From: Phycisphaeraceae bacterium
GTDB taxonomy: Bacteria > Planctomycetota > Phycisphaerae > Phycisphaerales > UBA1924
Assembly (NCBI GenBank): GCA_019636615.1
Contig: JAHBXF010000002.1
Span: 312,001 to 376,000, forward strand
Direction of reading: 5' to 3'
Length of the DNA stretch: 64,000 nucleotides
The notes under the pieces were generated by a model. That model ran no database searches. It was not told the DNA's origin and saw only the letters and a program-made list of their open reading frames with translations. Shown here one piece after another: positions 1 to 8,895 of the stretch (position 1 is its first letter; every line of letters begins with the position of its first letter). Both the position numbers and the translations under genes were made by a program.

Positions 1-1
1 G

Positions 2-376
2 CCGTACGTTGATGTGGTGGGCCAGAGCAAGGGCAAGGGCTTTGCCGGCACCATGAAGCGTCACAACTTCAAGGGCCTCACCGCCAGCCACGGCACCGAA
101 CGCAAGCACCGCTCGCCGGGCTCCATCGGCTCACTCTGCTCCAACCGCGGTTTCGGCGGTGGTGTCAAGAAGGGCAAGAAGATGGCCGGCCACATGGGCG
201 ACGAGCGCGTTACCGTGCGCAGCATCGACATCGTCCGCATCGACCCGGACCGCAATCTGATTCTCGTCAAGGGCTCTGTCCCCGGCGCCAACAATGGCCT
301 GGTGGAGATCCGCCCCTCCATCCGCCTCTACAAGACCAAGGGCAAGAAGGCCGCCGCGGCGGCCGGCAAGAAGTAA
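2..376 (+). CDS. rplC: 50S ribosomal protein L3, 3' part (5' end outside window)
   Basis: The reading frame is open from the first base of the window and ends at TAA 374-376, so only the C-terminal ~124 residues are present. The stretch [14 protein letters not shown] is the hallmark L3 signature, followed by conserved basic segments. L3 is an early-assembling 50S protein that contacts 23S rRNA near the peptidyl-transferase centre. A GTG at 14 could be mistaken for a start, but conserved L3 sequence (PYVDV) continues upstream of it. The tail is Lys/Ala-rich. It is followed by an unusually long gap before rplD. Confidence 0.97.
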   Translation, partial: PYVDVVGQSKGKGFAGTMKRHNFKGLTASHGTERKHRSPGSIGSLCSNRGFGGGVKKGKKMAGHMGDERVTVRSIDIVRIDPDRNLILVKGSVPGANNGLVEIRPSIRLYKTKGKKAAAAAGKK

Positions 377-460
377 CTTTCGACGTTTCCTTCCTGGCGA
401 GCCCTCGTAAACCCCGGGCCGTTACAGGGAACGAAGACAACCGTTGGTTTTCAGGGTTTG

Positions 461-695
461 CCGCCGGTCGATGCGTGAATCATCGGTCGGCGGGCTCGGC
501 AGGTCAGGGCGTGATCCACGCCTGAAACCACCGGGAACAGACAACCTAGGCCGCCCCGTTTACCACACGGGGCGGCGGCAAGCCGAGTCAAGTCCGATCG
601 GCTCTCCACCGGGTGATCCCGGTGCCCCTTGTCGGCGAGGGATTGAGAGTCAGACGGATAGGCAAAGAGTGCGGCCCCGGGCTTTGTTGCCCGGG
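461..695 (+). promoter_or_regulatory. Highly structured leader between rplC and rplD (five hairpins)
   Basis: The 352-base gap 377-728 holds no credible gene but contains consecutive perfect or near-perfect stem-loops: 461-466/488-493 enclosing 469-473/481-485; 504-525 (9 bp with one bulged G); 551-559/567-575 (9 bp, 7-base loop); 607-613/618-624 (7 bp, TGAT loop); and 676-682/689-695 (7 bp). The last ends 33 bases before the rplD start. No T-run follows any stem, so these are not obvious terminators. Inference: an RNA leader for rplD and downstream genes, perhaps a ribosomal-protein autoregulatory element. In E. coli the L4-binding leader lies before rpsJ, not here. Confidence 0.55.
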
Positions 696-728
696 CAACC
701 CGCCAGGCGTCAGACGAGGTAAAGACAG

Positions 729-1436
729 ATGAATGTCCCCGTCTATAACATGCAGGGTGCGCAGGTCGCCGAAATGGCGATCGACGAAGTATCCCTGGGC
801 GGCAAGGTCAATCCTTCGCTCGTGAAGCAGGCGTACGTGATGTACCACGCGAACCTGCGTCAGGGTTCGTCGCGCACACGCAACCGTCACGAGGTCGAGG
901 GTTCGACCAAGAAGATGTACAAGCAGAAGGGCACCGGCAACGCCCGCCACGGCGACCGCAAGGTCAACCTCTTCAAGGGCGGTGGCCACGGCCACAGCAA
1001 GAAGCGAGAGCGCGAAGACTACCGCCTCGACATGCCCAAGAAGATGCGCCGCAAGGCCAACCGCAACGCTCTTCTGGCCAAACTCATCGACAACGAGGTT
1101 CGCGTCGTCGAGAACATCGCGTTCGACGGGCCCCGCACCAAGGCCTTCAAGCAGTTCCTCGAGGCCATCAAGGTGGACAAGTCCGCCCTCGTCGCCCTGG
1201 CGATGAACGATGAAGCCTCCAAGGCTGTCATCCTCTCGGGCCGCAACGTGGACGATGTCACCCTCGTCCGCTGCGACCAGATCAACTGCTTCAACATGCT
1301 CAACCACCGCTACCTGGTGATCTCCAGGGGCGAACTCGAGGCGTGGCTCAGCGGCCCCTCCTCGCAGATCGGTAAGGACGCCAAGGTCAGCCCGATGGGC
1401 CGCACCGATTCCGCCAAGAACGGGGGGAACTCATGA
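729..1436 (+). CDS. rplD: 50S ribosomal protein L4
   Basis: 235 residues, family L4/uL4. The central loop with many Arg/Lys/Gly residues (RQGSSRTRNRHEVEGSTKK, then QKGTGNARHGDRK) is the rRNA-binding extension that lines the peptide exit tunnel. The ATG at 729 follows the long structured leader, with a purine-rich GAGGTAAAG as ribosome-binding site. Its last codons overlap the rplW start (ATGA at 1433-1436), implying translational coupling. L4 is an autoregulator of the S10 operon in gamma-proteobacteria; whether it acts so here is unknown. The C-terminus is a little longer than usual. Confidence 0.97.
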   Translation: MNVPVYNMQGAQVAEMAIDEVSLGGKVNPSLVKQAYVMYHANLRQGSSRTRNRHEVEGSTKKMYKQKGTGNARHGDRKVNLFKGGGHGHSKKREREDYRLDMPKKMRRKANRNALLAKLIDNEVRVVENIAFDGPRTKAFKQFLEAIKVDKSALVALAMNDEASKAVILSGRNVDDVTLVRCDQINCFNMLNHRYLVISRGELEAWLSGPSSQIGKDAKVSPMGRTDSAKNGGNS

Positions 1437-1723
1437 GCGCCAACGTCGCCGCAGAGTACATCATCAAGCGCCCGCTCCTCTCCGAGAAGAGCACCTTCGC
1501 TTCCAACGAGCAGAAGCGTTACACCTTCCTTGTTGATCCCCGCGCGTCCAAGACCGAGATCAAAGACGCTGTTCAGCAGATCTACAAGGTCCGCGTCGTC
1601 GGCGTCAACACCCAGATCCGCAAGGGCAAGGCCCGCCGCCTGAAGTACGGCGTTGTCCCCGGGGCGATCCGCAAGACCGCCGTCATCCGCCTCCACAACG
1701 AGGATTCCATCGAGTTGTTCTGA
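1433..1723 (+). CDS. rplW: 50S ribosomal protein L23
   Basis: 96 residues, full length for L23/uL23, which sits at the exit of the peptide tunnel and forms part of the docking site for trigger factor and SRP. The start EYIIKRPLLSEKST is the classical L23 N-terminus (I-x-x-P-x-x-[ST]-E-K), and VVGVNTQIRKGKARR is the conserved loop. The ATG overlaps the rplD stop by four bases. rplB follows after 40 bases. Confidence 0.97.
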   Translation: MSANVAAEYIIKRPLLSEKSTFASNEQKRYTFLVDPRASKTEIKDAVQQIYKVRVVGVNTQIRKGKARRLKYGVVPGAIRKTAVIRLHNEDSIELF

Positions 1724-1763
1724 CCGCCCCCCGAGGGCGGGTCAGCAGACCCGGAGACCACCC

Positions 1764-2621
1764 ATGCCAATCCGCATCTACAAGAAGACCAGCGCGGGCC
1801 GTCGAAACGCCTCGGTCAACATGCACACCGAGGTCACCAAGAAAGACCCGGAGAAGTCCCTCCTTGCGCCGATCACCAAGACCGGCGGCCGCAACCACAC
1901 CGGCGTCATCACCTCGCGCGGCATGGGCGGCGGCGCCAAGCGCCAGTACCGCATCATCGACTTCAAGCGTCGTGACCGCGACGGCATCGACGGCACCGTC
2001 ATCGGCATCGAGTACGATCCCAACCGTACCTGCCACATCGCCCTCATCCAGTACGCCGACGGTGTCAAGCGATACATCGTCGCTCCCGCCGGCCTCACCG
2101 ACGGAATGACCATCTCGACCTCCTCCACAGGCCCGGTCGAGCCCGCCGTCGGCAACTGCATGTGCCTGCGTGACATCCCCGCCGGCCTCGATGTTCACTG
2201 CGTCGAGATCATCCCCGGCCAGGGGGCGCAGATGTGCCGCTCCGCCGGCTCATACGCCAAGTTGAGCAACAAAGAGGGCGACTACGCCACCCTCATCCTT
2301 CCCAGCGGCGAAGTCCGCCGCGTCCCCCTTGCCAGCCGAGCCACCATCGGCCAGGTCGGCAACCCCGACCACCGCCTCCGCCAACTCGGCAAGGCGGGTC
2401 TCTCGCGTCACCTGGGCATCCGCCCCAAGACGCGCGGCATCGCCAAGAGCCACCACGCCCACCCGATGGGCGGCGGCTCGGGACGAAGCAAGGGCAACCG
2501 TCCTCCCTGCGGCCCCACCGGCGTTCACGCCAAGGGCGGCAACACCCGCAAGCCCACGAAGGCAAGCAGCAGTCTGATTATCCGCCGCCGCGTCAGCAAG
2601 CGCTACGGCCAGAAGTTCTGA
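1764..2621 (+). CDS. rplB: 50S ribosomal protein L2
   Basis: 285 residues. The frame is open from 1653 but conserved L2 sequence begins MPIRIYKKTSAGRRNASV at the ATG 1764, preceded by GGAGACC. It shows the L2 hallmarks: GGGAKRQYRIIDFKRRD in the N-terminal half and HPMGGGSGRSKGNRPP in the C-terminal half, the latter containing the conserved histidine region near the peptidyl-transferase centre. L2 is needed for subunit association and peptidyl transfer. The length is slightly above the common 273-276 residues. Confidence 0.97.
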   Translation: MPIRIYKKTSAGRRNASVNMHTEVTKKDPEKSLLAPITKTGGRNHTGVITSRGMGGGAKRQYRIIDFKRRDRDGIDGTVIGIEYDPNRTCHIALIQYADGVKRYIVAPAGLTDGMTISTSSTGPVEPAVGNCMCLRDIPAGLDVHCVEIIPGQGAQMCRSAGSYAKLSNKEGDYATLILPSGEVRRVPLASRATIGQVGNPDHRLRQLGKAGLSRHLGIRPKTRGIAKSHHAHPMGGGSGRSKGNRPPCGPTGVHAKGGNTRKPTKASSSLIIRRRVSKRYGQKF

Positions 2622-2662
2622 GGCTCGCGACACACGCCAGGAGTAGTTAAGGAACACAGATC

Positions 2663-2950
2663 ATGGGACGCAGCCTGAAGAAAGGTCCGTTTGTCGACGA
2701 GAAACTCTACCGCAAGGTAGAGAAGATGAACACCGCGCGCCGCAAAGAAGGCATCAAAACCTGGGCGCGCCGGTGCACCATCGTTCCCGAGTTCGTCGGC
2801 CATACGTTCAAAGTGCACAACGGCAAGAGCTTCCTCGACGTCTTCGTGACCGAGGACATGGTGGGGCACAAGCTCGGCGAGTTCAGCCCCAGCCGCACCT
2901 TCCGTGGCCACACCAACAAGAAGGAAGGCATCGAAGGGGGCAAATCGTGA
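2663..2950 (+). CDS. rpsS: 30S ribosomal protein S19
   Basis: 95 residues, family S19/uS19. It begins [19 protein letters not shown] and contains the conserved [21 protein letters not shown] and [15 protein letters not shown] blocks. S19 sits in the 30S head with S13 and contacts the A-site finger. The TGA stop at 2948-2950 overlaps the GTG start of rplV (GTGA), so the two are probably translationally coupled. Confidence 0.97.
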   Translation: MGRSLKKGPFVDEKLYRKVEKMNTARRKEGIKTWARRCTIVPEFVGHTFKVHNGKSFLDVFVTEDMVGHKLGEFSPSRTFRGHTNKKEGIEGGKS

Positions 2951-3498
2951 AGATTTCCGCTCGCAAACTCACAGCCGCCATCGGCAAGGCCGGCATCCTC
3001 CCCGAGCAGCTCGCGGAGAGCATCGCCGAAGGATCACTGCGCGTCGACGACGCGGCCCGCGCCATCCGCAACTGGTCGCGCGGTGTTGACCACCCCCGTT
3101 GCAAGGCCCCGCACGTCGCACGCATGGCCTCCGCCCTGGGTGTCGAGCCCAAGGACCTGGTGGTCTTCACCAGCCGTGTCTACAGCCACCGCGGCAGCCC
3201 CCGCAAGGCCAAACTCCTCACCGACCTCATCCGCGGCAAGTCGGCCGACCAGGCCCTCAACCTGCTCGCCTTCTCGCCCAAGCGGGCCGCTGTCAACGTC
3301 CGCAAGGCGCTCCTCGCCGCCATCGCTGACGCACAGATGGCCGACGCCAGCGAATCCTCACTCGTGGTCTGTGAGAGCCGTGTGGATCAGGGCACCCGCC
3401 TCAAGCGGTTCCAGCCCAAAGACCGCGGCCGCGCCCACCCCATCATCAAGCCCATGGCCCACATCACGGTCAGCGTTGAGGAGCGCAAGGGCAAGTAA
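2947..3498 (+). CDS. rplV: 50S ribosomal protein L22 with N-terminal HTH-like extension
   Basis: 183 residues with a GTG start overlapping the rpsS stop; L22 is normally ~110. Residues 76-183 are a full L22 core: [18 protein letters not shown] at the start, [20 protein letters not shown] in the middle, and the tunnel-loop region [16 protein letters not shown] near the end. Residues 1-75 are extra and resemble an XRE/Cro-type helix-turn-helix: [12 protein letters not shown], then [13 protein letters not shown], then [16 protein letters not shown]. The extension is in frame with GC-rich codon use like the core and no stop, so the fusion is read directly. Function of the extension is unknown; it may bind RNA or simply decorate the ribosome surface. 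Confidence 0.93.
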   Translation: MKISARKLTAAIGKAGILPEQLAESIAEGSLRVDDAARAIRNWSRGVDHPRCKAPHVARMASALGVEPKDLVVFTSRVYSHRGSPRKAKLLTDLIRGKSADQALNLLAFSPKRAAVNVRKALLAAIADAQMADASESSLVVCESRVDQGTRLKRFQPKDRGRAHPIIKPMAHITVSVEERKGK

Positions 3499-3560
3499 CA
3501 TCAGCCGAGTCTCCCAAGACCGTCAGCAGGGCCGCCGCGGCCCACACCAGGTGAACACGC

Positions 3561-4262
3561 ATGGGACAGAAGACACATCCATTCGGACTCCGACTCGGCA
3601 TCACCGAGGCTCACCGCAGCCGCTGGTACGCGCCCAAGGCGCTCTACGGCGAACTCCTCGTCGAAGACCAGAAGATCCGCAAGTGGCTCGACAAGCGGCT
3701 CAACCGCCGTCCGCCAAACGCCGCGGTCTCCGATATCCACATCGAGCGCACGCGTGAAGAACTCAAGGTCATCGTGAAGACCGCCCGCCCGGGCCTGGTC
3801 ATCGGCCCCAAGGGCGCCGAGATCGACCGCATGACCGAAGAACTCCAGTACATGACCGGCCGAAAGGTCGCCATCTCGGTCATCGAGATCAAGAACGCAG
3901 ACCTCGATGCCCAGCTCATCGGCGAGAGCATCTGCGAACAGCTCGTCAAGCGTGCTTCCTTCCGCCGCGTGGTGAAGATGAAGTGCGACGCCGCGATGAA
4001 CGCCGGCGCGAAGGGTGTGAAGGTGCAGATCAGCGGCCGCCTGGGCGGCGCCGAAATGAGCCGCACCCTCGATGTCCGCCTCGGCTCGCTCCCCCTCTCG
4101 ACCCTGCAGGCGCAGATCGAGTACGGCTTTGCCGAAGCCTTCACAACCTACGGCGCCATCGGGTGCAAGGTGTGGGTCTACAAAGGCATGTACACCACCG
4201 CCGAGGACGAATCCGCCTCGAACGCCGCGGGCGGACGGGCGCGTGCACGCGGCCGCAAGTGA
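3561..4262 (+). CDS. rpsC: 30S ribosomal protein S3
   Basis: 233 residues, S3/uS3. It begins MGQKTHPFGLRLGI, the standard S3 N-terminus. A type-2 KH domain is visible around LVIGPKGAEIDRMTEELQ (GxxG loop), followed by the C-terminal domain with CDAAMNAGAKGVKVQISGRL and RLGSLPLSTLQAQIEYGF. S3 lines the mRNA entry channel. The C-terminus is an Arg/Ala-rich tail. ATG at 3561 is the natural start; a 62-base spacer separates it from rplV. Confidence 0.97.
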   Translation: MGQKTHPFGLRLGITEAHRSRWYAPKALYGELLVEDQKIRKWLDKRLNRRPPNAAVSDIHIERTREELKVIVKTARPGLVIGPKGAEIDRMTEELQYMTGRKVAISVIEIKNADLDAQLIGESICEQLVKRASFRRVVKMKCDAAMNAGAKGVKVQISGRLGGAEMSRTLDVRLGSLPLSTLQAQIEYGFAEAFTTYGAIGCKVWVYKGMYTTAEDESASNAAGGRARARGRK

Positions 4263-4362
4263 TCAGGTTTGTGCGGGTGCTGGTTGTTGGTCTGTGATTT
4301 GTGTCAGAACATCCGTGCCGGCCGGGACACACCCGCGGCACTGTGAACGCGGGAGTTGATCC

Positions 4363-4782
<420 letters not shown>

Positions 4783-4855
4783 TGCATCACCCCCGCGGCG
4801 TGCCCCAGTTGTGATCGGTCTTGTCAGGTCGGTGTGAAAGGTTTGGAGTCAAGCG

Positions 4856-5059
4856 ATGAAAGGCAATGAAGTCAGAGCCATGCGCGACGAAGAGATCAAG
4901 CTCGAGCTGGCAAAGCTCCGCAACGAACTCTTCGACATGCGCAGCCAGGCCGTCACCGAGAAGGTCGAAGACACCAGCAAGTTCAGCAAACTCCGCAAGG
5001 ACATCGCCCGCCTGCTCACCGAGCAGCACCGGCGCACCCTCGCGGCCACAGCCTCTTAA
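4856..5059 (+). CDS. rpmC: 50S ribosomal protein L29
   Basis: 67 residues, L29/uL29. It has the typical two-helix pattern: EVRAMRDEEIKLELAKLRNE, then LFDMRSQAVTEK, then KLRKDIARLLTEQHRR. L29 lies beside L23 at the tunnel exit. It sits in the conserved order L16-L29-S17. The spacing to rpsQ is 67 bases. Confidence 0.95.
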   Translation: MKGNEVRAMRDEEIKLELAKLRNELFDMRSQAVTEKVEDTSKFSKLRKDIARLLTEQHRRTLAATAS

Positions 5060-5126
5060 CACCACCGGGGCCGTACCCCGCTCAGAGCAATCTCAAGCCC
5101 CACGCCCATACACGGAAACCACAGCG

Positions 5127-5459
5127 ATGGCAGCCACAGTCAAGAAGAAGATCGCGGTCAAGCAGGCGGGCGGACTCAGCGGCACCCGTCAGGGCGTCGT
5201 CGAGTCCGACTCCCGGTCAACCTCCCGCCGCGTCGTCGTCAACTACATGGCCATGCACCCCAAGTACGGCAAGTTCGTGCGCCAACGCACCATCCTCCAG
5301 GTGCACGACGAGAACAACCTCTCCCACACCGGCGACGTCGTCGAGGTTGCTCCCTGCCGCCCCCTGAGCAAGTCCAAGCGTTGGACGCTCGTCCGAGTGG
5401 TCGAGAAGCGCGGCCAGCAGGCCGCCGCCCTCAAGAGCGTCACCGAACTCCAGAAATGA
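5127..5459 (+). CDS. rpsQ: 30S ribosomal protein S17
   Basis: 110 residues. The open frame starts at 4866 but homology to S17/uS17 begins [13 protein letters not shown] at ATG 5127. The OB-fold core is clear: [39 protein letters not shown] and [21 protein letters not shown]17 is a primary 16S rRNA binder in the 30S body. The N- and C-termini are each a little longer than in E. coli (84 residues). Confidence 0.96.
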   Translation: MAATVKKKIAVKQAGGLSGTRQGVVESDSRSTSRRVVVNYMAMHPKYGKFVRQRTILQVHDENNLSHTGDVVEVAPCRPLSKSKRWTLVRVVEKRGQQAAALKSVTELQK

Positions 5460-5505
5460 ATGCCGCTCCCGGATGTTCCGGGAGGGTGAAAGGCGGTCAG
5501 ATCCC

Positions 5506-5892
5506 ATGCTTCAACAGGAAACCAGGTGCGAAGTCGCGGATAACTCGGGCGCCAAAATCGCCTACGTGATCCGCGTGTACGGCGGCTCGACCGCCACCGG
5601 CAAGTTCACACGCCGCATGGCCGGTGTGGGCGACCGTGTCTTCGTATCCATCAAGAAGGCCCTCCCCGGGTCCGACGTCAAGGCGGGCGACAAGAGCAAG
5701 GCTGTCGTGGTTCGCACCACCAAGCCCGTCCGTCGTGCCGACGGCTCCTATGTCAAGTTCGACAGCAACGCGGTCGTCCTCATCCAGGAAGACGGCAACC
5801 CCAAGGGCACACGCATCTTCGGGCCAGTCGCGCGTGAACTCCGCGACCGCAACTACATGAAGATCGTCTCGCTCGCGTCGGAGGTCATCTAA
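5506..5892 (+). CDS. rplN: 50S ribosomal protein L14
   Basis: 128 residues. [20 protein letters not shown] at ATG 5506 matches the universal L14 start (M-[IL]-Q-x-x-[ST]); the purine-rich GGGTGAAAGGCGG upstream serves as ribosome-binding site, so the upstream in-frame start at 5473 is rejected. The conserved blocks [16 protein letters not shown] and [20 protein letters not shown] are present. L14 contacts 16S rRNA at bridge B8 and the silencing factor RsfS. It is about six residues longer than the usual 122, in the [16 protein letters not shown] region. Confidence 0.97.
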   Translation: MLQQETRCEVADNSGAKIAYVIRVYGGSTATGKFTRRMAGVGDRVFVSIKKALPGSDVKAGDKSKAVVVRTTKPVRRADGSYVKFDSNAVVLIQEDGNPKGTRIFGPVARELRDRNYMKIVSLASEVI

Positions 5893-5974
5893 GAGCTGCG
5901 GGGCTCTGCCGAGCACCGCCGCGACGCGTCAACGCCCCCCCGGAGCGTTCGCACACAGGAAGGAACAGGAAGAG

Positions 5975-6331
5975 ATGCCAGCCCACGTTCGAAAAGGCGA
6001 CACCGTCATCATCCGCACCGGCAGCAACAAAGGCCAGATCGGTGAGGTGATCCGCGTCGACACCAAGAACTTCTCCGTCATCGTCAAGGGCGTGAACCTG
6101 CGCACCAAGCACCTGCGCCCCTCACGCACCAACCCCCAGGGCAGCATCATCACGAAGGAAGCCCCGATCCACATGAGCAACGTCAGCCCTGTGGTTGACG
6201 GCAAGCCCGTGCGTGTCGGCTTCCGCATCAACCCGGACGGCAGCAAGGTCCGTGTCGCCCGGCGCGCCGGCAAAGACCTCAAGGTCCTCAACACCGTTCA
6301 CGGGCCGCGTCAGCGTGCCGCGAAGAGCTGA
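5975..6331 (+). CDS. rplX: 50S ribosomal protein L24
   Basis: 118 residues, L24/uL24, an assembly initiator of the 50S subunit. The N-terminal KOW motif is visible as VRKGDTVIIRTGSNKGQIGEV, followed by VKGVNLRTKHLRPS and the conserved KEAPIHMSNVSPV. ATG 5975 follows an AGGAAGGAACAGGAAG purine stretch. Position between L14 and L5 is the canonical spc order. Confidence 0.96.
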   Translation: MPAHVRKGDTVIIRTGSNKGQIGEVIRVDTKNFSVIVKGVNLRTKHLRPSRTNPQGSIITKEAPIHMSNVSPVVDGKPVRVGFRINPDGSKVRVARRAGKDLKVLNTVHGPRQRAAKS

Positions 6332-6402
6332 TCCCGCAGTCTCTTCTCTCCCCCGATACACCATCAGGTCACAGTTCAACACGATCAAGCGAGAAGCGAG
6401 TC

Positions 6403-7086
6403 ATGGCCAAGGACGAAAACAAGCAGACCCCCGGCGAGCAGACGGCCAAGAAGCCCGCGTCGGGCAAGAAGGGCGCTGGCAAGCACGCCGCCGCCGAGCA
6501 GGACACCGGCCCCGCGCAGCCCCCGCGCCTCCGGGTCCGCTTCGAGCAGGAGGTCCGCGCCAGCGTCGCTGAGAAGTTCGGTATCTCGAACCGAATGCAG
6601 CAGCCAACCCTCGAGAAGATCGTGGTCAACGTCAACATGGGCCGCCACCTCGAGGGCAACAAGATCCCGCCGCACATCCGCACGCAGGTTCTCGACACCA
6701 TCGTGCGGGTCACGGGCCAGCGCCCCGTGGTGATCAAGGCCCGCAAGAGCGTGTCGAACTTCAAAGTCCGCGAGGGGGCCGAGACCTCCGCGATGGTCAC
6801 GATCCGCCGCGACCGCATGTGGCACTTCCTCGACCGCCTGATCAACCTCGCCACCCCCCGTATCAAGGACTTCCGCGGCCTGCCCGACAAGTCCTTCGAC
6901 CGCCAGGGCAACTACTCCATGGGCCTCACCGAGCAGGGCGTATTCCCTGAAATCAACATGGCCGACGCCCAGTTCACCCACGGCATGCACATCAACATGT
7001 GCTTCAGGAACTCGAGCCCCGACCTCACCAGGCACGTCCTCGAACAACTCGGCATGCCCTTCCGCAAGCCCGAACAGACGCGATGA
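6403..7086 (+). CDS. rplE: 50S ribosomal protein L5 with charged N-terminal extension
   Basis: 227 residues; the L5 family is usually ~180. The core begins near residue 43 and carries LEKIVVNVNMGRHLE, VTGQRPVVIKARKSVSNFKVREG and QGVFPEINMADAQFTHGMHI. L5 binds 5S rRNA and forms bridge B1b with S13. The first ~42 residues are Lys/Ala/Gly/Pro-rich, low complexity and probably disordered. No start inside that stretch is obvious, and ATG 6403 follows GCGAGAAGCGAG, so the extension is probably translated. Confidence 0.95.
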   Translation: MAKDENKQTPGEQTAKKPASGKKGAGKHAAAEQDTGPAQPPRLRVRFEQEVRASVAEKFGISNRMQQPTLEKIVVNVNMGRHLEGNKIPPHIRTQVLDTIVRVTGQRPVVIKARKSVSNFKVREGAETSAMVTIRRDRMWHFLDRLINLATPRIKDFRGLPDKSFDRQGNYSMGLTEQGVFPEINMADAQFTHGMHINMCFRNSSPDLTRHVLEQLGMPFRKPEQTR

Positions 7087-7158
7087 TTCTTCCCTTCCCA
7101 CACAGACCCGCACACCCGATGCACACGGCGACCAACGCCAACGCCCGGAGAAGTTGAA

Positions 7159-7344
7159 ATGGCCACAAAAGCACAAGTCGCCAAGAGTCGGCGCAAGCCC
7201 AAGTTCAGCACCCGCGTCGTGCGGCGATGTGAACTCAGCGGGCGCGCACGAGGCGTCTACCGCAAGTTCCGCATCAGCCGCATCATGCTCCGCAAACTCG
7301 CCCTCGAGGGCAAAATCCCGGGCATGCGCAAGGCCAGCTGGTGA
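7159..7344 (+). CDS. rpsZ: 30S ribosomal protein S14, short form lacking the zinc site
   Basis: 61 residues, exactly the length of type-Z S14. [17 protein letters not shown] and [18 protein letters not shown] followed by [11 protein letters not shown] are diagnostic. The zinc-binding form has cysteines at 24, 27, 40 and 43; here these are C24, S27, S40 and M43, so a four-Cys zinc site cannot form. S14 belongs to the 30S head near S3 and S10. The short Cys-free form is noteworthy because Cys-free S14 proteins are usually the longer (~100-residue) type. Confidence 0.95.
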   Translation: MATKAQVAKSRRKPKFSTRVVRRCELSGRARGVYRKFRISRIMLRKLALEGKIPGMRKASW

Positions 7345-7407
7345 CTTTCAAGCCAAACCTCTCGACCATGACACGCACGATCAACTCCGGAAAGAACGAG
7401 GACTGAG

Positions 7408-7806
7408 ATGGCGATCAACGACCCAATCGCGGACATGCTTACCAGAATCCGCAACGCCCTGCGGAACAAGGCCAAGACTGTCGACTGCGTCAACACCAAA
7501 GTGTGCCGCGGCATCGCCGGCGTGCTCCGTGACGAGGGGTACATCGACGGCTTCGACATCATCGAAGACGGCCGCCAGGGCGTCATGCGCGTCCGCATCC
7601 GCTACACCGCCGCCGGCGAGCCCGCCCTCCACAGCCTCGTGCGTGAGAGCAAGCCCGGCCGCCGCGTCTACCGCGGCGTCGACGACCTCCCCAGGCCCCT
7701 CCAGGGCCTCGGCGTCGCCATCGTCAGCACCCCCAAGGGTGTTCTCTCAGACCGCAAGGCCCGTGAAGCCCGTGTCGGCGGCGAACTCCTCTGCACCATC
7801 GAGTAA
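7408..7806 (+). CDS. rpsH: 30S ribosomal protein S8
   Basis: 132 residues, S8/uS8. MAINDPIADMLTRIRNALRN is the standard N-terminus; SKPGRRVYRGVDDLPRPLQGLG and IVSTPKGVLSDRKAREARVGGELL form the conserved C-terminal half with the ST-x-G-[IVL]-[LM]-[TS] motif. S8 binds helix 21 of 16S rRNA and is the spc-operon autoregulator in E. coli. ATG 7408 follows GAAAGAACGAGGACTGAG. Confidence 0.97.
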   Translation: MAINDPIADMLTRIRNALRNKAKTVDCVNTKVCRGIAGVLRDEGYIDGFDIIEDGRQGVMRVRIRYTAAGEPALHSLVRESKPGRRVYRGVDDLPRPLQGLGVAIVSTPKGVLSDRKAREARVGGELLCTIE

Positions 7807-7868
7807 CCACACACCGGCGGAAGCCCGCGCTCAGCCGCGGCGAGCCGCACGCCAAGGAGCGATCAGTC

Positions 7869-8423
7869 ATGTCCCGTATCGGTAAAAAGCCTGTGCCCGT
7901 CCCCGCGGGTGTCAAAGTCAGCATCGGCAAGGGTTCTCTCACCATCGAGGGCCCCAAGGGTAAACTCGACCTCAAGGTTCCTCACCAGGTCAGCACGGTC
8001 TGGTCCGAGGGTTCCCGCGAAGTTGAGGTCTCTCTGACCGACGGCTACACGCCCGACGATAAAGCCGCCAATGCGCTCTGGGGCACCACACGCGCTCACA
8101 TCCGCAACATGATCGACGGAGTCACCAAGGGCTTCGAGCGTCGCATGGAAGTCGTCGGCGTCGGCTGGACAGCCGCCGTCACCGGCAACTCGCTCAAGAT
8201 GACGCTTGGCTTTGCCAACCCGATCATCATGCCCGTCCCCGCCGGTCTCACCGTCAAGGTGGACAAGCAGATCGTCTCTGTCTCCGGGCCGGACAAGCAG
8301 CTCGTCGGCCAGTTCGCCTCCGCGATGCGCTCCAAGCGCAAGCCCGAGCCGTACAACGGCAAGGGTGTCAAGTACGTCGAGGAAGTCATCGTCCGCAAGC
8401 AGGGCAAGCAGTTCGGCGCCTGA
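7869..8423 (+). CDS. rplF: 50S ribosomal protein L6
   Basis: 184 residues, L6/uL6. [20 protein letters not shown] is the usual start and [20 protein letters not shown] is the C-terminal signature. Two repeated alpha/beta domains cover roughly residues 8-82 and 83-170. L6 sits near the sarcin-ricin loop, where elongation factors dock. GGAGCGATCAGTC precedes the ATG. Confidence 0.97.
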   Translation: MSRIGKKPVPVPAGVKVSIGKGSLTIEGPKGKLDLKVPHQVSTVWSEGSREVEVSLTDGYTPDDKAANALWGTTRAHIRNMIDGVTKGFERRMEVVGVGWTAAVTGNSLKMTLGFANPIIMPVPAGLTVKVDKQIVSVSGPDKQLVGQFASAMRSKRKPEPYNGKGVKYVEEVIVRKQGKQFGA

Positions 8424-8463
8424 TCCAGCACACGTTCATCAGCAAGTTACGAAGGTTCCTCCC

Positions 8464-8826
8464 ATGGACAAGAACACCAGCAAAGCCCTCCGCCGCTCAC
8501 GACGCCGAATCGGCATCCGCAAGCGCATCATGGGAACCTCAGAGCGCCCCCGCCTGAGCGTCTACAAGTCCCTCAACCACATCTACGCCCAGGTCATCGA
8601 CGACCTCCGCGGCGTCACCCTCATCGCCGCGTCCTCCGCCGAGAAAGAACTCAACCTCAAGGCCACGGGCAACGCTTCCGCCGCCGCCAAGGTTGGCGAA
8701 CTCCTCGCCCAGCGGGCCAAGGGCAAGGGCGTCGCCAAGGTCGTCTTCGACCGCAGCGGCTTCAAGTTCCACGGCCGCATCAAGGCCCTCGCAGACGCCG
8801 CCCGAACCGGCGGGCTTGATTTCTAA
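8464..8826 (+). CDS. rplR: 50S ribosomal protein L18
   Basis: 120 residues, L18/uL18, a 5S rRNA binder. Although the frame is open from 8206, family sequence begins at ATG 8464: a basic N-terminus ([15 protein letters not shown]), then [20 protein letters not shown], then [20 protein letters not shown] and the terminal GGLDF. The upstream part of the frame is antiparallel-free noise overlapping rplF. Order L6-L18-S5 is canonical. Confidence 0.96.
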   Translation: MDKNTSKALRRSRRRIGIRKRIMGTSERPRLSVYKSLNHIYAQVIDDLRGVTLIAASSAEKELNLKATGNASAAAKVGELLAQRAKGKGVAKVVFDRSGFKFHGRIKALADAARTGGLDF

Positions 8827-8895
8827 GTATCACTCGCACGATCCCCACACACGCGTCCGATCCCCTCACCCCCGGCCGGACGAACGAGAGCAGCC

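Noticed and set aside
444..722. 92-codon open frame between rplC and rplD
   Set aside because: No conserved sequence, Arg/Pro-rich composition typical of GC-rich noise, and it lies over the hairpin-rich leader.
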